Shown: one piece after another, positions 34,756 to 45,965 of the stretch
Layout: each line of letters begins with the position of its first letter
How positions within the stretch are numbered: position 1 is the first letter of the stretch
Source: Clostridium sp. Marseille-P299
Lineage (GTDB): Bacteria; Bacillota; Clostridia; Lachnospirales; Lachnospiraceae
NCBI RefSeq assembly: GCF_900078195.1
Contig: NZ_FJVE01000006.1
Coordinates: forward strand, 924,143 to 988,142
DNA: 64,000 nt
Direction: 5' to 3'
Position numbers and translations under genes: made by a program
Notes under the pieces: generated by a model
What the model was told of the DNA's origin: nothing
Seen by the model: the letters and a program-made list of their open reading frames with translations, nothing else
The model's database searches: none

Positions 34756-36474
34756 CTAAAAAACGATTTTTGTCTTTTTAATAAGCTCTATAAATTCATT
34801 ATTTGTCTTTGTTTGTAAAAATAATTGAATAATTCTCTCTACAGCATCATCCGACTTCATACTATTAAAGGCTTTTCGCATTAAATAATTTGCTTCCACT
34901 TCAGCACCTGTAAGTAATAAATCATCACGTCTTGTACTAGATTTTGGCAAATCAATTGCAGGGAAAATTCTTTTTTCTGATAAACTTCGATCTAATACAA
35001 GTTCCATATTACCAGTTCCCTTAAATTCTTCAAAAACAACGTCATCCATACGGCTTCCAGTTTCAACAAGAGCTGTTGCTAAAATTGTTAAACTTCCGCC
35101 TTCTCTCATATTTCTTGCAGCACCAAAAAACTTCTTTGGCATATGAAGAGCTGCTGGATCAAGACCTCCAGATAATGTTCTACCACTGGCTTGTACTGTA
35201 AGATTATACGCTCTTGCAAGTCTTGTTATACTATCTAATAAGATTACAACATCTTTTTTATGTTCAACTAAACGCTTAGCACGTTCAATAACCATCTCGG
35301 ATACTCTTTTGTGATTTTCTGGCAATTCGTCAAAGGTGGAATAAATAACTTCAACATTTGTTCCTTCGATAGATTCTTTGATGTCGGTAACTTCTTCAGG
35401 ACGTTCATCAATTAATAGAATAATTAGATGCATTTCTGGATGATTTTTTGTTATTGCCTTAGCAATCTGCTTTAATAACGTCGTCTTTCCTGCCTTTGGC
35501 TGGGAAACTATCATACCTCTTTGTCCTTTTCCAATTGGAGAAATTAAATCTACCATTCTCATAGCAACGCCACATCCAGGTGTTTCTAAATGGATTCTCT
35601 CATTTGGAAAAATTGGAGTTAAATCTTCAAATTTCTTTCTTTTAACAGCATCCGATGGATGTAATCCATTGATACTCTTTACATATAAAAGTGCACTAAA
35701 CTTTTCATTTTGATTTTTTATTCTAGTATTTCCAACAATGATATCTCCTGTTTTTAGATTAAATCTTCGAATCTGCGCAGGGGATACATATACGTCATTT
35801 TCACCAGGAAGGAAATTATCACAACGAATAAAACCATATCCATCACTTAGCACCTCTAGGATGCCTTCTTTGGTTTCTCCTGAATCCAATTGTTCCATAT
35901 CAACTGTATTGGAATTTCTCGAATTTTCCCTATTTCTATCATTGCTCTCCGTTCTAATATTATCAACTCTTGTAACAGCTTCCTCATGTTTTTTGTTGTT
36001 ATCCCTACTTGAATAATCCTCACGTCGAGACATATCTGTTCTATGATTCATTTCTCTTTTGTTCTTATCCTCATATCTATTTGTTTCATCGCTCTTTTTC
36101 AATCCATGCATCTTATTAGATTCTTCATGTTTGCTTTCTGCTTTGTCTTTACTTACATCCTCAGCTTTATTTATATCAACTTGTTTACCACGAACCATTT
36201 GCTTATTATTTACTTCACTTGATTGGGGCTCCTCTTGCTTTTTACCTGATTCTTTTATATTTACACCTTCCCCTATGGTGTGATGTTCCTGTTTATTTAG
36301 ATTTTCTTTTCCACTAACTTCTATAGAAGCCTCAGAATCTACATCATCTGCTTTAATTAATATATCTATTAATTCTTGCTTCCGTAACGTGGATAAATTT
36401 TTAATGCCTCTTTCTTTTGCTAAAGCCTTTAAACTACTTAATGGCATATCATGATACATATTATTCATAGACAT
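34756..36474 (-). CDS. rho: Transcription termination factor Rho with long N-terminal insert
   Basis: 572 residues, about 150 longer than E. coli Rho. Rho_N helical domain at about 5-45 ([20 protein letters not shown]). Then about 150 residues of charged, Asn/Lys/Glu/Arg-rich disordered sequence (about 50-195). Cold-shock RNA-binding domain from about 203 ([18 protein letters not shown]) and the RecA-like ATPase with Walker [13 protein letters not shown] at about 325-335, [11 protein letters not shown], and the Q-loop/R-loop region [13 protein letters not shown]. All catalytic elements are present. Such inserts in other bacteria extend RNA binding or phase separation; here the effect is untested. 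Confidence 0.96.
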   Translation of the reverse strand: MSMNNMYHDMPLSSLKALAKERGIKNLSTLRKQELIDILIKADDVDSEASIEVSGKENLNKQEHHTIGEGVNIKESGKKQEEPQSSEVNNKQMVRGKQVDINKAEDVSKDKAESKHEESNKMHGLKKSDETNRYEDKNKREMNHRTDMSRREDYSSRDNNKKHEEAVTRVDNIRTESNDRNRENSRNSNTVDMEQLDSGETKEGILEVLSDGYGFIRCDNFLPGENDVYVSPAQIRRFNLKTGDIIVGNTRIKNQNEKFSALLYVKSINGLHPSDAVKRKKFEDLTPIFPNERIHLETPGCGVAMRMVDLISPIGKGQRGMIVSQPKAGKTTLLKQIAKAITKNHPEMHLIILLIDERPEEVTDIKESIEGTNVEVIYSTFDELPENHKRVSEMVIERAKRLVEHKKDVVILLDSITRLARAYNLTVQASGRTLSGGLDPAALHMPKKFFGAARNMREGGSLTILATALVETGSRMDDVVFEEFKGTGNMELVLDRSLSEKRIFPAIDLPKSSTRRDDLLLTGAEVEANYLMRKAFNSMKSDDAVERIIQLFLQTKTNNEFIELIKKTKIVF

Positions 36475-36851
36475 ACTCCTTCAATATAAAATGTTTTTTC
36501 TGAGGATTGATAATCGGAATTGATTTAGAATTGATATAGGGTCAACATAATGTCTGCAGTGCATTCTAGTAATACGAATACTAAAATAATATAGACTACT
36601 ACTTATATTTCATGATTGTTCCGAATAAACTATTGTCAAAAATTGTTTTAGAACTTCTGATATGCTTCATTATACACTATATATATAAGAAAAAAAAGAG
36701 TTTTTTGATTTCGGGCCAAATTTACTATAAATAGAACAAATTAAAAGCTACACTTAGATTCTTGCTTGATTTACCCACTTCATAGTGTTATTATTAATTC
36801 GATTACTACTTGGCCAAATAAATTGCGCTAATACCATTAGGAGGATATCAT
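36475..36851. other. Divergent rho / malic enzyme intergenic region
   Basis: 377 bp without a gene. Besides the malic enzyme promoter (36766-36794), it contains an A-run and T-run at 36688-36710 and upstream sequence of rho. I see no attenuator in the rho leader. Confidence 0.6.
36766..36794 (+). promoter_or_regulatory. Candidate promoter of the malic enzyme operon
   Basis: TTGATT (36766-36771), 17-bp spacer, TATTAT (36789-36794), 58 bp before the ATG. Confidence 0.5.
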
Positions 36852-38000
36852 ATGACACTAAGTGAAAGAGCATTACAGTTACATGAAGAGTGGCATGGAA
36901 AGTTGAGTACAACTGCAAAATGTGAAGTGAAATCTAGAGAAGATTTATCACTTGCATATACCCCTGGTGTAGCTGAGCCTTGTAAGGTCATAGCCAATGA
37001 CCCAGAAGCTGCATATAAATACACAATTAAATCAAATACAGTAGCTGTTGTTAGTGATGGTAGCGCAGTTCTTGGACTTGGAAATATTGGTGCAAAAGCT
37101 GCAATGCCTGTAATGGAGGGTAAATGTGTTTTATTTAAAGAATTTGGTGGCGTTAATGCCTTTCCAATTTGCTTAGATACACAAGATACGGAAGAAATTA
37201 TTAAAACCATCGTAAATATCGCACCAGCATTTGGTGGTATTAATTTAGAAGATATTTCAGCTCCACGATGCTTTGAAATAGAAAATAGGTTAAAGGAACT
37301 TCTAGATATTCCTGTTTTTCATGACGATCAACATGGTACTGCAATCGTAGTTCTTGCAGGTGTGATTAACGCACTTAAAGTTACAAACAAGAAAAAAGAA
37401 GATTGCAAAGTTGTCGTAAATGGCGCTGGTTCAGCCGGTATTGCCATTTCGAAACTATTATTACAATATGGCTTTAAAAATCTAATCCTTTGCGACAAAG
37501 TTGGTATCCTATCAAAAGATACGAAAGACCTTAATTACATGCAACGGGAAATGATGGAAGTCACAAATCCTTTGAACGAAGCGGGAACTTTAAGTGACGC
37601 CCTTGTAGGTGCAGATATCTTTATTGGTGTTTCTGCTCCAAACATCGTTACCCCTGAGATGGTTTCTAAAATGAACAAAGACTCCATTCTTTTTGCAATG
37701 GCAAACCCTGTACCTGAGATTCTACCTGATCTTGCAAAATCTGCTGGTGCAAAGGTTGTAGGCACTGGCCGAAGTGATTTTCCAAATCAAGTGAATAATG
37801 TAATTGCATTCCCAGGTATTTTTAAAGGTGCCTTAGAAGGTCGAGCATCTAAGATCACAGATGAAATGAAGCTAGCTGCTGCAGTTGCAATCGCTAATTT
37901 AGTAAGTGAGGACGAATTAAATGAAGATTTTATTCTTCCAGAAGCCTTTGATGAACGAGTATGCGAAGTAGTAAGCAATGCAGTAAAGGCTTTGATATAA
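36852..38000 (+). CDS. NAD(P)-dependent malic enzyme
   Basis: Oxidatively decarboxylates malate to pyruvate. 382 residues, short bacterial form without a phosphotransacetylase domain. Malic N-domain with SLAYTPGVAEPCK (about 35-48) and catalytic Tyr; KAAMPVMEGKCVLFK; LEDISAPRCFEIE; FHDDQHGTAIVVLAG metal and substrate site (about 155-170); NAD fold VVVNGAGSAGIAISKL. RBS AGGAGG. It leads a plus-strand operon with the next three genes. Confidence 0.95.
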   Translation: MTLSERALQLHEEWHGKLSTTAKCEVKSREDLSLAYTPGVAEPCKVIANDPEAAYKYTIKSNTVAVVSDGSAVLGLGNIGAKAAMPVMEGKCVLFKEFGGVNAFPICLDTQDTEEIIKTIVNIAPAFGGINLEDISAPRCFEIENRLKELLDIPVFHDDQHGTAIVVLAGVINALKVTNKKKEDCKVVVNGAGSAGIAISKLLLQYGFKNLILCDKVGILSKDTKDLNYMQREMMEVTNPLNEAGTLSDALVGADIFIGVSAPNIVTPEMVSKMNKDSILFAMANPVPEILPDLAKSAGAKVVGTGRSDFPNQVNNVIAFPGIFKGALEGRASKITDEMKLAAAVAIANLVSEDELNEDFILPEAFDERVCEVVSNAVKALI

Positions 38001-38002
38001 TT

Positions 38003-38941
38003 ATGACTATGTGGAATGATAAACGATACCACTCACTTGACTATTACCTTAAGGAGACATTTGGTTTTAAGGTGTATAAGCTATCATTAAATGGTGGTAT
38101 GACTTGTCCAAATCGTGATGGTACCCTTGGAATGAACGGTTGTATTTTTTGTTCTTCCGGTGGTTCTGGTGACTTTGCTACGAATTCTCTAGATTCAATT
38201 ACCACACAAATTGAATCAGCAAAAGCACTTGTAAGAAATAAAATGGACCACGGGGCATATATTGCATACTTTCAAGCATATACAAATACCTATGCTCCTG
38301 TTAGTTATTTACGAAAAATCTTTTATGAGGCTATAGAAAATCCTGAAATTGTGGCATTATCAATCGCTACAAGACCAGATTGCCTTCCAGAGGAAGTTCT
38401 ATCTTTATTAGATGAATTAAATCAAATAAAGCCTGTATGGGTGGAGCTTGGCTTACAAACAACGAAAGAAGAAACAGCCAATTTTATTAATCGTGGCTAT
38501 CCACTCTCAATATTTAACACAGCGGTAGAGCAATTGCGTAAAAGAAATATTAGTGTAATCGTGCATATCATCCTTGGTCTGCCATATGAGACGAAAGAGG
38601 ATATGCTTACAAGCGTTTCTTACGTTAGTAACCTAGATATCCAGGGAATAAAACTACAATTAATGCATGTGCTAAAGGGTACGAAACTAGAGCAAGTTTA
38701 TAAAACACACCCTGAAGCATTTCGTATGTTAAATATTGAAGATTATGTCGATACTCTTATTGATTGTATAGAACGAATTCCAAGTAATATTGTGATTCAT
38801 AGAATTACTGGAGATGGGCCAAAAAAAATACTACTAGCACCATTATGGAGTAGTGATAAAAAACGAGTATTAAACACGATTCATCATGAATTAAAAAAAC
38901 GAAATACGTATCAAGGAATACTATGTGAAAGGGGAACTTAA
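38003..38941 (+). CDS. Radical SAM protein, TIGR01212 family (YtqA-like)
   Basis: About 312 residues. [4Fe-4S] site CPNRDGTLGMNGCIFC (about 29-44), the widened CX14CX2C spacing of the TIGR01212 group related to Elp3. IATRPDCLPEEVL, VWVELGLQT and HIILGLPYETKEDM fill the radical SAM barrel. Substrate unknown; a role in tRNA or other nucleic-acid modification is possible. Starts at ATG 38003 (or 38009), 3 bp after the malic enzyme stop, with a weak RBS, implying translational coupling. Confidence 0.9.
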   Translation: MTMWNDKRYHSLDYYLKETFGFKVYKLSLNGGMTCPNRDGTLGMNGCIFCSSGGSGDFATNSLDSITTQIESAKALVRNKMDHGAYIAYFQAYTNTYAPVSYLRKIFYEAIENPEIVALSIATRPDCLPEEVLSLLDELNQIKPVWVELGLQTTKEETANFINRGYPLSIFNTAVEQLRKRNISVIVHIILGLPYETKEDMLTSVSYVSNLDIQGIKLQLMHVLKGTKLEQVYKTHPEAFRMLNIEDYVDTLIDCIERIPSNIVIHRITGDGPKKILLAPLWSSDKKRVLNTIHHELKKRNTYQGILCERGT

Positions 38942-39466
38942 ATGCAAGCGGAAACACTTATGCTTTATAAGTTAATCGTATTATATATTTTAGATAAAGT
39001 AGACTTTCCGTTAACCAATGGGCAGTTAACCAACTTTATTTTAGAAAAGGAATATACCAATTACTTTAATATTCAACAAACGATTAATGAATTAGTAGAC
39101 GATCAGTATATTTCCTCTGAAACCATACGCAACAGTTCCCTCTATCAAATCACAGATAGTGGTCGCGAGACCTTATCTTTCTTTAGCAATACAATTTCTT
39201 CCGTCATTCGTGAAGAAATTGAGGAATACCTAAAGATTCATAAATACAGCTTAAGAGAAGAAGTTTCTAGTTTGGCAGATTACTACGAAGCTAAAAAAGA
39301 CGAGTACATTGCTCACCTTCGAGTTATGGAACGTGATAGTGCCATCATTGATTTAAAACTATCTGTTCCAACAGAAAAGGAAGCCAACCTTATCTGCTCA
39401 AATTGGAAGAATAAAAGCTCTGACATTTATGCTTATGTTATCTCTTCTCTCCTTGCTGATAACTAA
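38942..39466 (+). CDS. DUF4364 family protein
   Basis: 174 residues. Opens with a winged-helix-like domain (LMLYKLIVLYILDKVDFPLT; ITDSGRETLSFF) followed by an alpha/beta part. DUF4364 proteins are small Clostridia proteins of unknown function, probably DNA-binding. It starts directly after the preceding stop. RBS GAAAGGGG lies inside the upstream gene. Confidence 0.88.
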   Translation: MQAETLMLYKLIVLYILDKVDFPLTNGQLTNFILEKEYTNYFNIQQTINELVDDQYISSETIRNSSLYQITDSGRETLSFFSNTISSVIREEIEEYLKIHKYSLREEVSSLADYYEAKKDEYIAHLRVMERDSAIIDLKLSVPTEKEANLICSNWKNKSSDIYAYVISSLLADN

Positions 39467-39505
39467 AATTTTATACGCCGCTACTTACGGCAGAAAGAGG
39501 TAACT

Positions 39506-39925
39506 ATGTTTGATGAAAATTGTTCCTATTGCGCAGAAGGCGCACTTGTTGAGAAATTTGGTATTAAAATCTGTGAATTACCTGCAACAAAATTATATCT
39601 TTTTAAAGAACAAAGCCACAAAGGCAGATGCATCGTTGCAAGTAAATTTCATGTAAGTGAGATGACTGAATTATCAGATGAAGAAAGAAATGCATTTTTT
39701 GCTGATGTAAATCATGTAGCAAAGGCAATCCATGCAGCATTTCATCCAGATAAAGTGAACTATGGTGCTTATGGAGATACTGGACACCATTTACATTTCC
39801 ACCTTGTACCAAAGTACAAAGACGAATTTGAATGGGGCGGAACATTTGCAATGGATCCAAAACAGCTTACATTAAGTGATGCTGAATATGATGAAATAAT
39901 TAAAGCATTAAAAGAACAATTATAA
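39506..39925 (+). CDS. HIT-family nucleotide hydrolase/transferase
   Basis: 139 residues. The histidine triad HLHFHLVPK (about 96-104) carries the catalytic His; CSYCAEG at 5-11 may bind zinc with downstream His. Hydrolyses dinucleoside polyphosphates or AMP-linked amides in other members; substrate here unknown. RBS AGAGG. Last gene of the operon before a long terminator. Confidence 0.92.
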   Translation: MFDENCSYCAEGALVEKFGIKICELPATKLYLFKEQSHKGRCIVASKFHVSEMTELSDEERNAFFADVNHVAKAIHAAFHPDKVNYGAYGDTGHHLHFHLVPKYKDEFEWGGTFAMDPKQLTLSDAEYDEIIKALKEQL

Positions 39926-39936
39926 GAATATCTAAA

Positions 39937-40028
39937 AAAGAGAGACTATTATTTATGATTATTTCCTTGTACAAACAGTTTAATATAAGCTGTTTACATC
40001 AGGGATACCATAAAAATAGCCTCTCTTT
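39937..40028 (+). terminator. Long branched stem-loop terminator after the HIT gene
   Basis: Outer stem AAAGAGAG-A-CTATT... with ...AATAG-C-CTCTCTTT (ends 40028), inner hairpin AAACAG/CTGTTT (about 39972-39995), T-run after. It also faces the LCP gene ending at 40111, so may act in both directions. Confidence 0.7.
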
Positions 40029-40110
40029 TATTATTTAATTATAATCAAATAATTTTGTAATAGATTGATATCTATCTGAAGTTTTCTAGACCTTCTATTT
40101 TATTGACTCT

Positions 40111-41421
40111 TTATTGTCCTGTCTCTGACAAGGAATCCAACTGCGTTTCGGCTTCTACATCATCATCAAGATATATAAATTTATATAATTCTTTGATATT
40201 CGCTTCCCAATCTAAAACAATTGGATATGTAACCCCATTATATTCACGAGGATCATCAAACAAACCATCTACAGGGATTCTTGTAGTATCTAATGTTGTA
40301 ATTCCATTCTCAACCAAATGCTCTAAAGCATCTTTAATATCTCTAGCACTGACATTTGTTGTAACAAGGCCTAGACAATCATCTACGATACCTAGCAATT
40401 CAAATATACTCTTTGACTTACATTTTTCAAATATCGCATTTAAAACTCTTCTTTGACGAACTGTACGACCATAATCATTATTTGCTCCACCAAGTGTAGC
40501 AACTTTTCTTACACGGCAATAACCGAGTGCTTGATTACCATTTAAATGATTCCAACCTTGTTTTACGTATCGATTCGCTGGATTAGAAATATAGTTTGTT
40601 GTATTTAAGTAATTTGCTTCTGAAGCACCTAATTCTATATCAATACCACCTAATAAATCAATAATCTTTTCAAAGGAATCAAAATTTACATAGGCATATC
40701 CATCTAGTTTTATTTTATAGTTCTGCTCTATGGTTTGCATAAGCAATGAAATACCGCCTTTGGCATAAGCAGAATTTAATTTATTCGGACTAAAACCTGG
40801 TATTTCCACATAGGAATCTCGAAGTAGTGAAGTTAATTTAATCGTATTATCTTTTGTATTCAGTGATCCAATCATAATACTATCCGTATTCTTTGCACCA
40901 CCAATTTCTTCAATACCAAAGATTAAATAGTTTTTTACATATACTTCTTTTCTAACATTGGTAAGACTTCCAGTGTTTAACTCATTTTGCTCTTCACCAG
41001 CAATCTTTATCAAGTTACTCATAACATCTTCAAAACTGATTGTAGCATAGGTCTGTACACTCTCGCCCTTATTAACATAGGCTAAGATAATGCGACTTGC
41101 TACATCATAAATGATACTTCGACCACCCTTAGTACCAGCAAAGAATCCGATGATTAACATAAAGGATGTAATTGTAATCCCAAATATTTTTAATAACTTA
41201 AATGGTAGTTTTTTCTTTGGTGTACCTTTTCTTTTGCGTACTCCAACAGGTTCTGAGATGACTGTTGCCGCAGACTCGGCACAAAATTCTTCATTTACTT
41301 GTTGTTTCAATATATCACTGATATCAAATAAATCGTCTGTTTCTCCAGCAAAGAAGTTTAAATCCTGCTCTTCTTCAAATCTTTCTGTAAAGGGGTCCTT
41401 CTTTTCATCAAATTCATCCAT
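40111..41421 (-). CDS. LytR-CpsA-Psr (LCP) family cell-wall glycopolymer transferase
   Basis: 436 residues. Acidic cytoplasmic N-terminus (1-70), basic stretch RKRKGTPKKKLP, one membrane helix (about 82-103), then the extracellular LCP domain: DSIMIGSLNTKDNTIKLTSL, RDSYVEIPG, KLNSAYAKGG, VNFDSFEKIIDLLGGIDIEL and YCRVRKV (Arg and Asp contacts of pyrophosphate-bound lipid). LCP enzymes attach wall teichoic acid or polysaccharide to peptidoglycan. 14 bp after engB; same operon as lon. Confidence 0.93.
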   Translation of the reverse strand: MDEFDEKKDPFTERFEEEQDLNFFAGETDDLFDISDILKQQVNEEFCAESAATVISEPVGVRKRKGTPKKKLPFKLLKIFGITITSFMLIIGFFAGTKGGRSIIYDVASRIILAYVNKGESVQTYATISFEDVMSNLIKIAGEEQNELNTGSLTNVRKEVYVKNYLIFGIEEIGGAKNTDSIMIGSLNTKDNTIKLTSLLRDSYVEIPGFSPNKLNSAYAKGGISLLMQTIEQNYKIKLDGYAYVNFDSFEKIIDLLGGIDIELGASEANYLNTTNYISNPANRYVKQGWNHLNGNQALGYCRVRKVATLGGANNDYGRTVRQRRVLNAIFEKCKSKSIFELLGIVDDCLGLVTTNVSARDIKDALEHLVENGITTLDTTRIPVDGLFDDPREYNGVTYPIVLDWEANIKELYKFIYLDDDVEAETQLDSLSETGQ

Positions 41422-41435
41422 CCTGAAATCCTCTT

Positions 41436-42038
41436 CTACTCTTCTTCCATGTTAGGGGTAAGGTGTCCCTCAATACGTGACCATATTTCTTCTAAACCTT
41501 GTTTTGAACTAGCCGAAAACGGAATGATTACAGTTTCTTTTTTTGCCCCTAATCCTTCACGAATTATTTTCACTTGTTTGTCTTTTTGGCTTCTATTAAT
41601 TTTGTCTAATTTTGTTGCAATGATGATTGGTTCAAATCCATTATATACAACCCATTCATACATATCTCGATCATTTGCTGATGGCTCATGACGAATATCG
41701 ATAAGTAAAAAGATTGCTTTTAACTGTTTTGAGGTTTTTAGATATCTTTCAATCATTTTACCCCATTTTGCTTTTAACTCCAAAGAAACTTTTGCATATC
41801 CATATCCAGGAAGGTCTACAAAATATAGACTATCCTGAATATTATAAAAGTTAATTGTCTGTGTTTTTCCTGGTTGTGACGATGTTCTAGCATAAGATTT
41901 ACGATTCATTAAAGCGTTAATCAAAGAAGATTTTCCAACGTTTGATTTCCCCGCAAATGCAAACTCAGGTTTATCATTTTCGGGTAATACACTTGTAACT
42001 CCACAAACAGTTTCTAAATTTACCTTATTGACGTTCAT
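41436..42038 (-). CDS. engB: Ribosome-biogenesis GTPase YsxC/EngB
   Basis: About 200 residues. G1 GKSNVGKSSLIN, G3 DLPGYGYAKV, G4 TKLDKI, G5 SASSKQG. Needed for 50S subunit assembly. An upstream ATG (42050) overlaps the GGAGG RBS, so 42038 is the start. lon-engB is a conserved pair. Confidence 0.96.
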   Translation of the reverse strand: MNVNKVNLETVCGVTSVLPENDKPEFAFAGKSNVGKSSLINALMNRKSYARTSSQPGKTQTINFYNIQDSLYFVDLPGYGYAKVSLELKAKWGKMIERYLKTSKQLKAIFLLIDIRHEPSANDRDMYEWVVYNGFEPIIIATKLDKINRSQKDKQVKIIREGLGAKKETVIIPFSASSKQGLEEIWSRIEGHLTPNMEEE

Positions 42039-42079
42039 TTTTACCTCCATGCTCTTTTAAATTAAAGTACCACTCTAAT

Positions 42080-44392
42080 TTAAACAAATGCATATTTTAA
42101 TACTTCTGTCATTGTTTTTACTGGAATAATTGTTATTCCTTCTTTAATTTCAGCTTCAATTTCATCTACATCTTTTTGATTTTTATCTGGTATTAATACA
42201 AGCTTAATACCTGCCATCTTAGCCGCTAATAATTTTTCTTTTAACCCGCCAATTGGTAGTACTCTACCCCTAAGCGTAATTTCACCTGTCATTGCAATAT
42301 CATGGCGAACCTTTTTCTTCGTAATTGCAGAAATCATAGCCGTTGCCATTGTAATACCAGCGGATGGACCATCCTTAGGAACTGCCCCTTCTGGAATATG
42401 AATATGGATGTCATGCTTTTTAAAATAATCTTCTTCTATCCCATATTCTTCACTGACAGAACGTATATAGCTTATCCCAGCCTTTGCTGATTCTTTCATA
42501 ACATCACCTAATTGGCCAGTAAGTTCAAAGCTACCTCTACCACTCATTGTATTGACTTCGATTTGTAAAGTATCACCGCCGACACTCGTCCATGCTAATC
42601 CTCTAACAATACCTATTTCGTCTGTTTCATTTGCTTTATCTAAACTAAACTTAGGTTTTCCTAAATAATAATCTAGATTTTTGTCCGTAATCTTATATTT
42701 CGTATCCTCTTTTTCTAGTATATCCTTCGCTACTTTCCTACATACTTCGCCGATTCTTCTTTCTAAATTACGTACACCAGCTTCTCTTGTATAACGGAGT
42801 ATAATATTTTCCAGCGCAGACTTTGAAATACTAATCTGCTCTTTTTTAAGTCCGTTCTTTGAAATCTGTTTCTTCACAAGATAATCTTTTGCAATGTGTA
42901 GCTTCTCATTTGCAGTGTAAGAGCTCACTTCAATAATTTCCATTCGATCAAGCAATGGTCTTGGTATTGTTTGAAGTGAATTCGCGGTAGCCACAAACAA
43001 TACATTAGAAAGATCAATTGGTAATTCTACATAGTGATCTACAAACTTATTATTTTGCTCTCCATCAAGCACTTCTAGAAGTGCAGCTGCCGTATCTCCT
43101 TTATAATCAGATCCAACTTTATCTATTTCATCAAGTAGCATTAAAGGATTTTTCACTTTCGCATTTATTAATCCTTTGGCGATTCTACCAGGAAGGGCCC
43201 CAACATAAGTTCTTCTATGTCCACGTATTTCAGCCTCATCCCTTACTCCGCCAAGACTAATTCTAATATATTCCTTTTGTAATGCTTTTGCTAATGATTT
43301 CGCAATGGATGTCTTACCCGTACCAGGAGGGCCTACCAAACAAAGAATTGGACTATCCGCATCCTTCTTTAATTGTCTTACTGCTAAAAATTCTAAAATT
43401 CTCTCTTTTACCTTAGTAAGTCCGTAATGCTCTTGATCTAGAATTTTTCTTGCTTGTTTTATATCATTTCTATCTTCACTCATCTTATCCCATGGTAGTG
43501 ATAATAATGTTTCGATATATGTTCTGGATACTGCACTTTCAGAGGAACTGCCTGCAACATTTTTATAACGTTCAATTTCTTTAAAAATAGACTCTTTAAT
43601 TTCATCGGATGCAACAAGGTTTTTCGCTTTATTCATAAATTCTTCTGCATCGGATATTGAATTACTTTCGCCGAGCTCTTCACGAATCACTTTTAATTGC
43701 TCTCGCAATATGTAGTCTTTCTGATTCTTGTCTACTTTATCCTTTACCTTCCCTTGAAGTTCTTTCCTAATACGAATAATCTCGATTTCATTCGTTAAGA
43801 TTACAAGCAATCGCTCATAACGTTCCATAAGGGTCGTTGCAGCTAAGATATCCTGCTTTTCTTCCAGCGACATAGGTATATAAATCGATAACTGCTCCAC
43901 CATTTTTTCTAATTCATGGATGGATTGTAACTGATTCACTACATCTACGTTTATACTTGTATTTTCTTTTAGGTAGACCTCTAAAATGTCCTTTAAGCTA
44001 CGAATCATAGCCTCTTCTTCATTTTTATATAATTCATCGCTGTCGGTAATACATGGTGAAATGATACCTGTTAAGAATGGTTCCGATGATGTTATTTCAT
44101 TCAGAATGGCCGCTTCTTCACCAACTACTAAGACACGCATTACATTACCAGGAAGTTTAATTAACTGTTTAATTAAGGCGATGGTTCCTACTTCAAACAG
44201 ATCTTCTTTGGTTGGTTCTTCTATGCTATCATCCTTTTGAGCTACTAAAAATATTCGCTCACCAGACATCATAGCTTCTTCCACAGCTTTCATACTGAAC
44301 TTTCTATTTATATCAAAATGAATCAACATTCCGGGCATTACCGCCATGTTTTTTATGGCCACGACTGGCATTTGTCTCGTATATTCACTCAC
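42080..44392 (-). CDS. lon: ATP-dependent protease Lon (LonA)
   Basis: 770 residues. LON N-domain (about 8-205), AAA+ module with [14 protein letters not shown] (about 353-366), LLDEIDK, and the protease domain with catalytic Ser in PKDGPSAGI (about 676) and Lys in [12 protein letters not shown] (about 719). Soluble cytosolic form. Degrades misfolded and regulatory proteins. It heads the lon-engB-LCP operon, directly downstream of clpX. Confidence 0.97.
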   Translation of the reverse strand: MSEYTRQMPVVAIKNMAVMPGMLIHFDINRKFSMKAVEEAMMSGERIFLVAQKDDSIEEPTKEDLFEVGTIALIKQLIKLPGNVMRVLVVGEEAAILNEITSSEPFLTGIISPCITDSDELYKNEEEAMIRSLKDILEVYLKENTSINVDVVNQLQSIHELEKMVEQLSIYIPMSLEEKQDILAATTLMERYERLLVILTNEIEIIRIRKELQGKVKDKVDKNQKDYILREQLKVIREELGESNSISDAEEFMNKAKNLVASDEIKESIFKEIERYKNVAGSSSESAVSRTYIETLLSLPWDKMSEDRNDIKQARKILDQEHYGLTKVKERILEFLAVRQLKKDADSPILCLVGPPGTGKTSIAKSLAKALQKEYIRISLGGVRDEAEIRGHRRTYVGALPGRIAKGLINAKVKNPLMLLDEIDKVGSDYKGDTAAALLEVLDGEQNNKFVDHYVELPIDLSNVLFVATANSLQTIPRPLLDRMEIIEVSSYTANEKLHIAKDYLVKKQISKNGLKKEQISISKSALENIILRYTREAGVRNLERRIGEVCRKVAKDILEKEDTKYKITDKNLDYYLGKPKFSLDKANETDEIGIVRGLAWTSVGGDTLQIEVNTMSGRGSFELTGQLGDVMKESAKAGISYIRSVSEEYGIEEDYFKKHDIHIHIPEGAVPKDGPSAGITMATAMISAITKKKVRHDIAMTGEITLRGRVLPIGGLKEKLLAAKMAGIKLVLIPDKNQKDVDEIEAEIKEGITIIPVKTMTEVLKYAFV

Positions 44393-44494
44393 TTAATTTC
44401 CTCCATTCTGTACCTAGTTGATTACATCTAATATAGTTTTTTATTTTATACGATCATGTACTCCGTGCTTTTCAATGTCTATAAAGAAAAAAAA

Positions 44495-44528
44495 TCTGTC
44501 AGCTTCAACTTCTGTATCCGCTGACAGA
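44495..44528 (-). terminator. Terminator of clpX
   Basis: TCTGTCAGC (44495-44503) and GCTGACAGA (44520-44528), 16-nt loop, T8 on the minus strand. Confidence 0.85.
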
Positions 44529-44533
44529 CAATA

Positions 44534-45838
44534 CTAGGCAATCTCGTTGTTGCTCTTTTTCATTGTTCTTTTTTGTGCCGGTTTTCTTTGACCACCATCA
44601 TCAGAACAAATTAACTTTGGTTCTGCCGTGCCCTGTGCAGCTTCTTTTGTAATTATGCACTTTAGAACACTAGTATCCGTTGGAACTTTATACATAGTAT
44701 CCATCATGACAGATTCCATAATTGCTCTAAGTCCTCTCGCACCGGTTTTACGTTCATAGGAACGTTTTGCTATTTCATATAAAGCATCTTCTTCAAATTC
44801 AAGTTCAACGCCATCTAATTCAAATAGCTTCTTATATTGTTTTATAATAGCATTACGTGGTTCTGTTAAAATACGAACCAATGCTTTCTCATCCAATAAA
44901 TCAAGTGCTACATTCACTGGTACACGACCAACAAACTCTGGAATCATACCAAATTTGATTAAATCCTGTGGAAGTACTTTTCTAAATAAATCACCGATAT
45001 TAACATTTTGTCCTAGGGTAATATCAGAATTAAAGCCAATTACCTTTTGACCAGTTCTCGCTTCCACAATTTTATCTAATCCATCAAACGCACCACCACA
45101 AATAAATAAAATATTCGTAGTATCAATTTGGATAAATTCTTGATGTGGATGCTTTCTACCACCTTGAGGTGGTACACTTGCAACGGTTCCTTCTAATATC
45201 TTAAGCAAAGCCTGTTGTACACCTTCACCAGAAACATCCCTAGTGATTGATGTATTTTCAGATTTTCTTGTTATCTTATCTATTTCATCAATATAGATGA
45301 TACCATATTGCGCTCTCTCAACATCATAATCTGCTGCCTGAATTATTTTTAGTAAAATATTCTCAACATCTTCACCAACATAACCAGCTTCTGTAAGTGC
45401 AGTTGCATCTGCAATTGCAAATGGTACATTAAGTATCTTCGCCAATGTCTGTGCAACGTATGTCTTACCAGAACCTGTTGGACCAATCATTAAAATATTA
45501 CTTTTTTGTAATTCAACATCTAAATCTTTTTCAGATAATACTCTCTTATAATGATTGTAAACGGATACAGCAAGTACTTTTTTAGCATCATCCTGCCCGA
45601 TAACGTATTGATCTAAGAACTCTTTAATTTCTGCAGGCTTTAACAAATTAATGCCATTATTGTTCTCTACGACATCATCATCTTCAAATTCTTCTTCGAC
45701 AATCTCATAGCAAAGCTCAATACACTCATCACAGATGTAAACATCATTAGGGCCAGCTAATAACTTACGTACCTGCTCCTGAGACTTACCGCAGAAAGAA
45801 CAACGTAGTTGTTTTCTTTCATCTGTTCTATTTGCCAA
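44534..45838 (-). CDS. clpX: ATP-dependent Clp protease ATP-binding subunit ClpX
   Basis: About 434 residues. N-terminal zinc-binding domain ([11 protein letters not shown] and CDECIELC), AAA+ with Walker [13 protein letters not shown] (about 120), Walker B YIDEID, sensor RKPFVGRVPV-type segment [11 protein letters not shown], and C-terminal [11 protein letters not shown]. Unfolds substrates for ClpP. The frame opens at GTG 45847, but GAGGTG is then best used as RBS for TTG at 45838 (MANRTDERK). Confidence 0.96.
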   Translation of the reverse strand: MANRTDERKQLRCSFCGKSQEQVRKLLAGPNDVYICDECIELCYEIVEEEFEDDDVVENNNGINLLKPAEIKEFLDQYVIGQDDAKKVLAVSVYNHYKRVLSEKDLDVELQKSNILMIGPTGSGKTYVAQTLAKILNVPFAIADATALTEAGYVGEDVENILLKIIQAADYDVERAQYGIIYIDEIDKITRKSENTSITRDVSGEGVQQALLKILEGTVASVPPQGGRKHPHQEFIQIDTTNILFICGGAFDGLDKIVEARTGQKVIGFNSDITLGQNVNIGDLFRKVLPQDLIKFGMIPEFVGRVPVNVALDLLDEKALVRILTEPRNAIIKQYKKLFELDGVELEFEEDALYEIAKRSYERKTGARGLRAIMESVMMDTMYKVPTDTSVLKCIITKEAAQGTAEPKLICSDDGGQRKPAQKRTMKKSNNEIA

Positions 45839-45887
45839 TAAATTCACCTCACTTTATCTAATACCTACATTATTTTCTAACAACAAA

Positions 45888-45931
45888 TATAAAATACAAC
45901 AGTTTTATCATAAGATATGTTGTATTTTATA
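45888..45931 (-). terminator. Terminator of clpP
   Basis: TATAAAATACAACA (45888-45901) and its perfect complement (45918-45931), 16-nt loop. ClpP and clpX may therefore be separate units or linked by read-through. Confidence 0.7.
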
Positions 45932-45965
45932 TTTTATTGCCAGAACTTCTATAGTAACTTAATTA

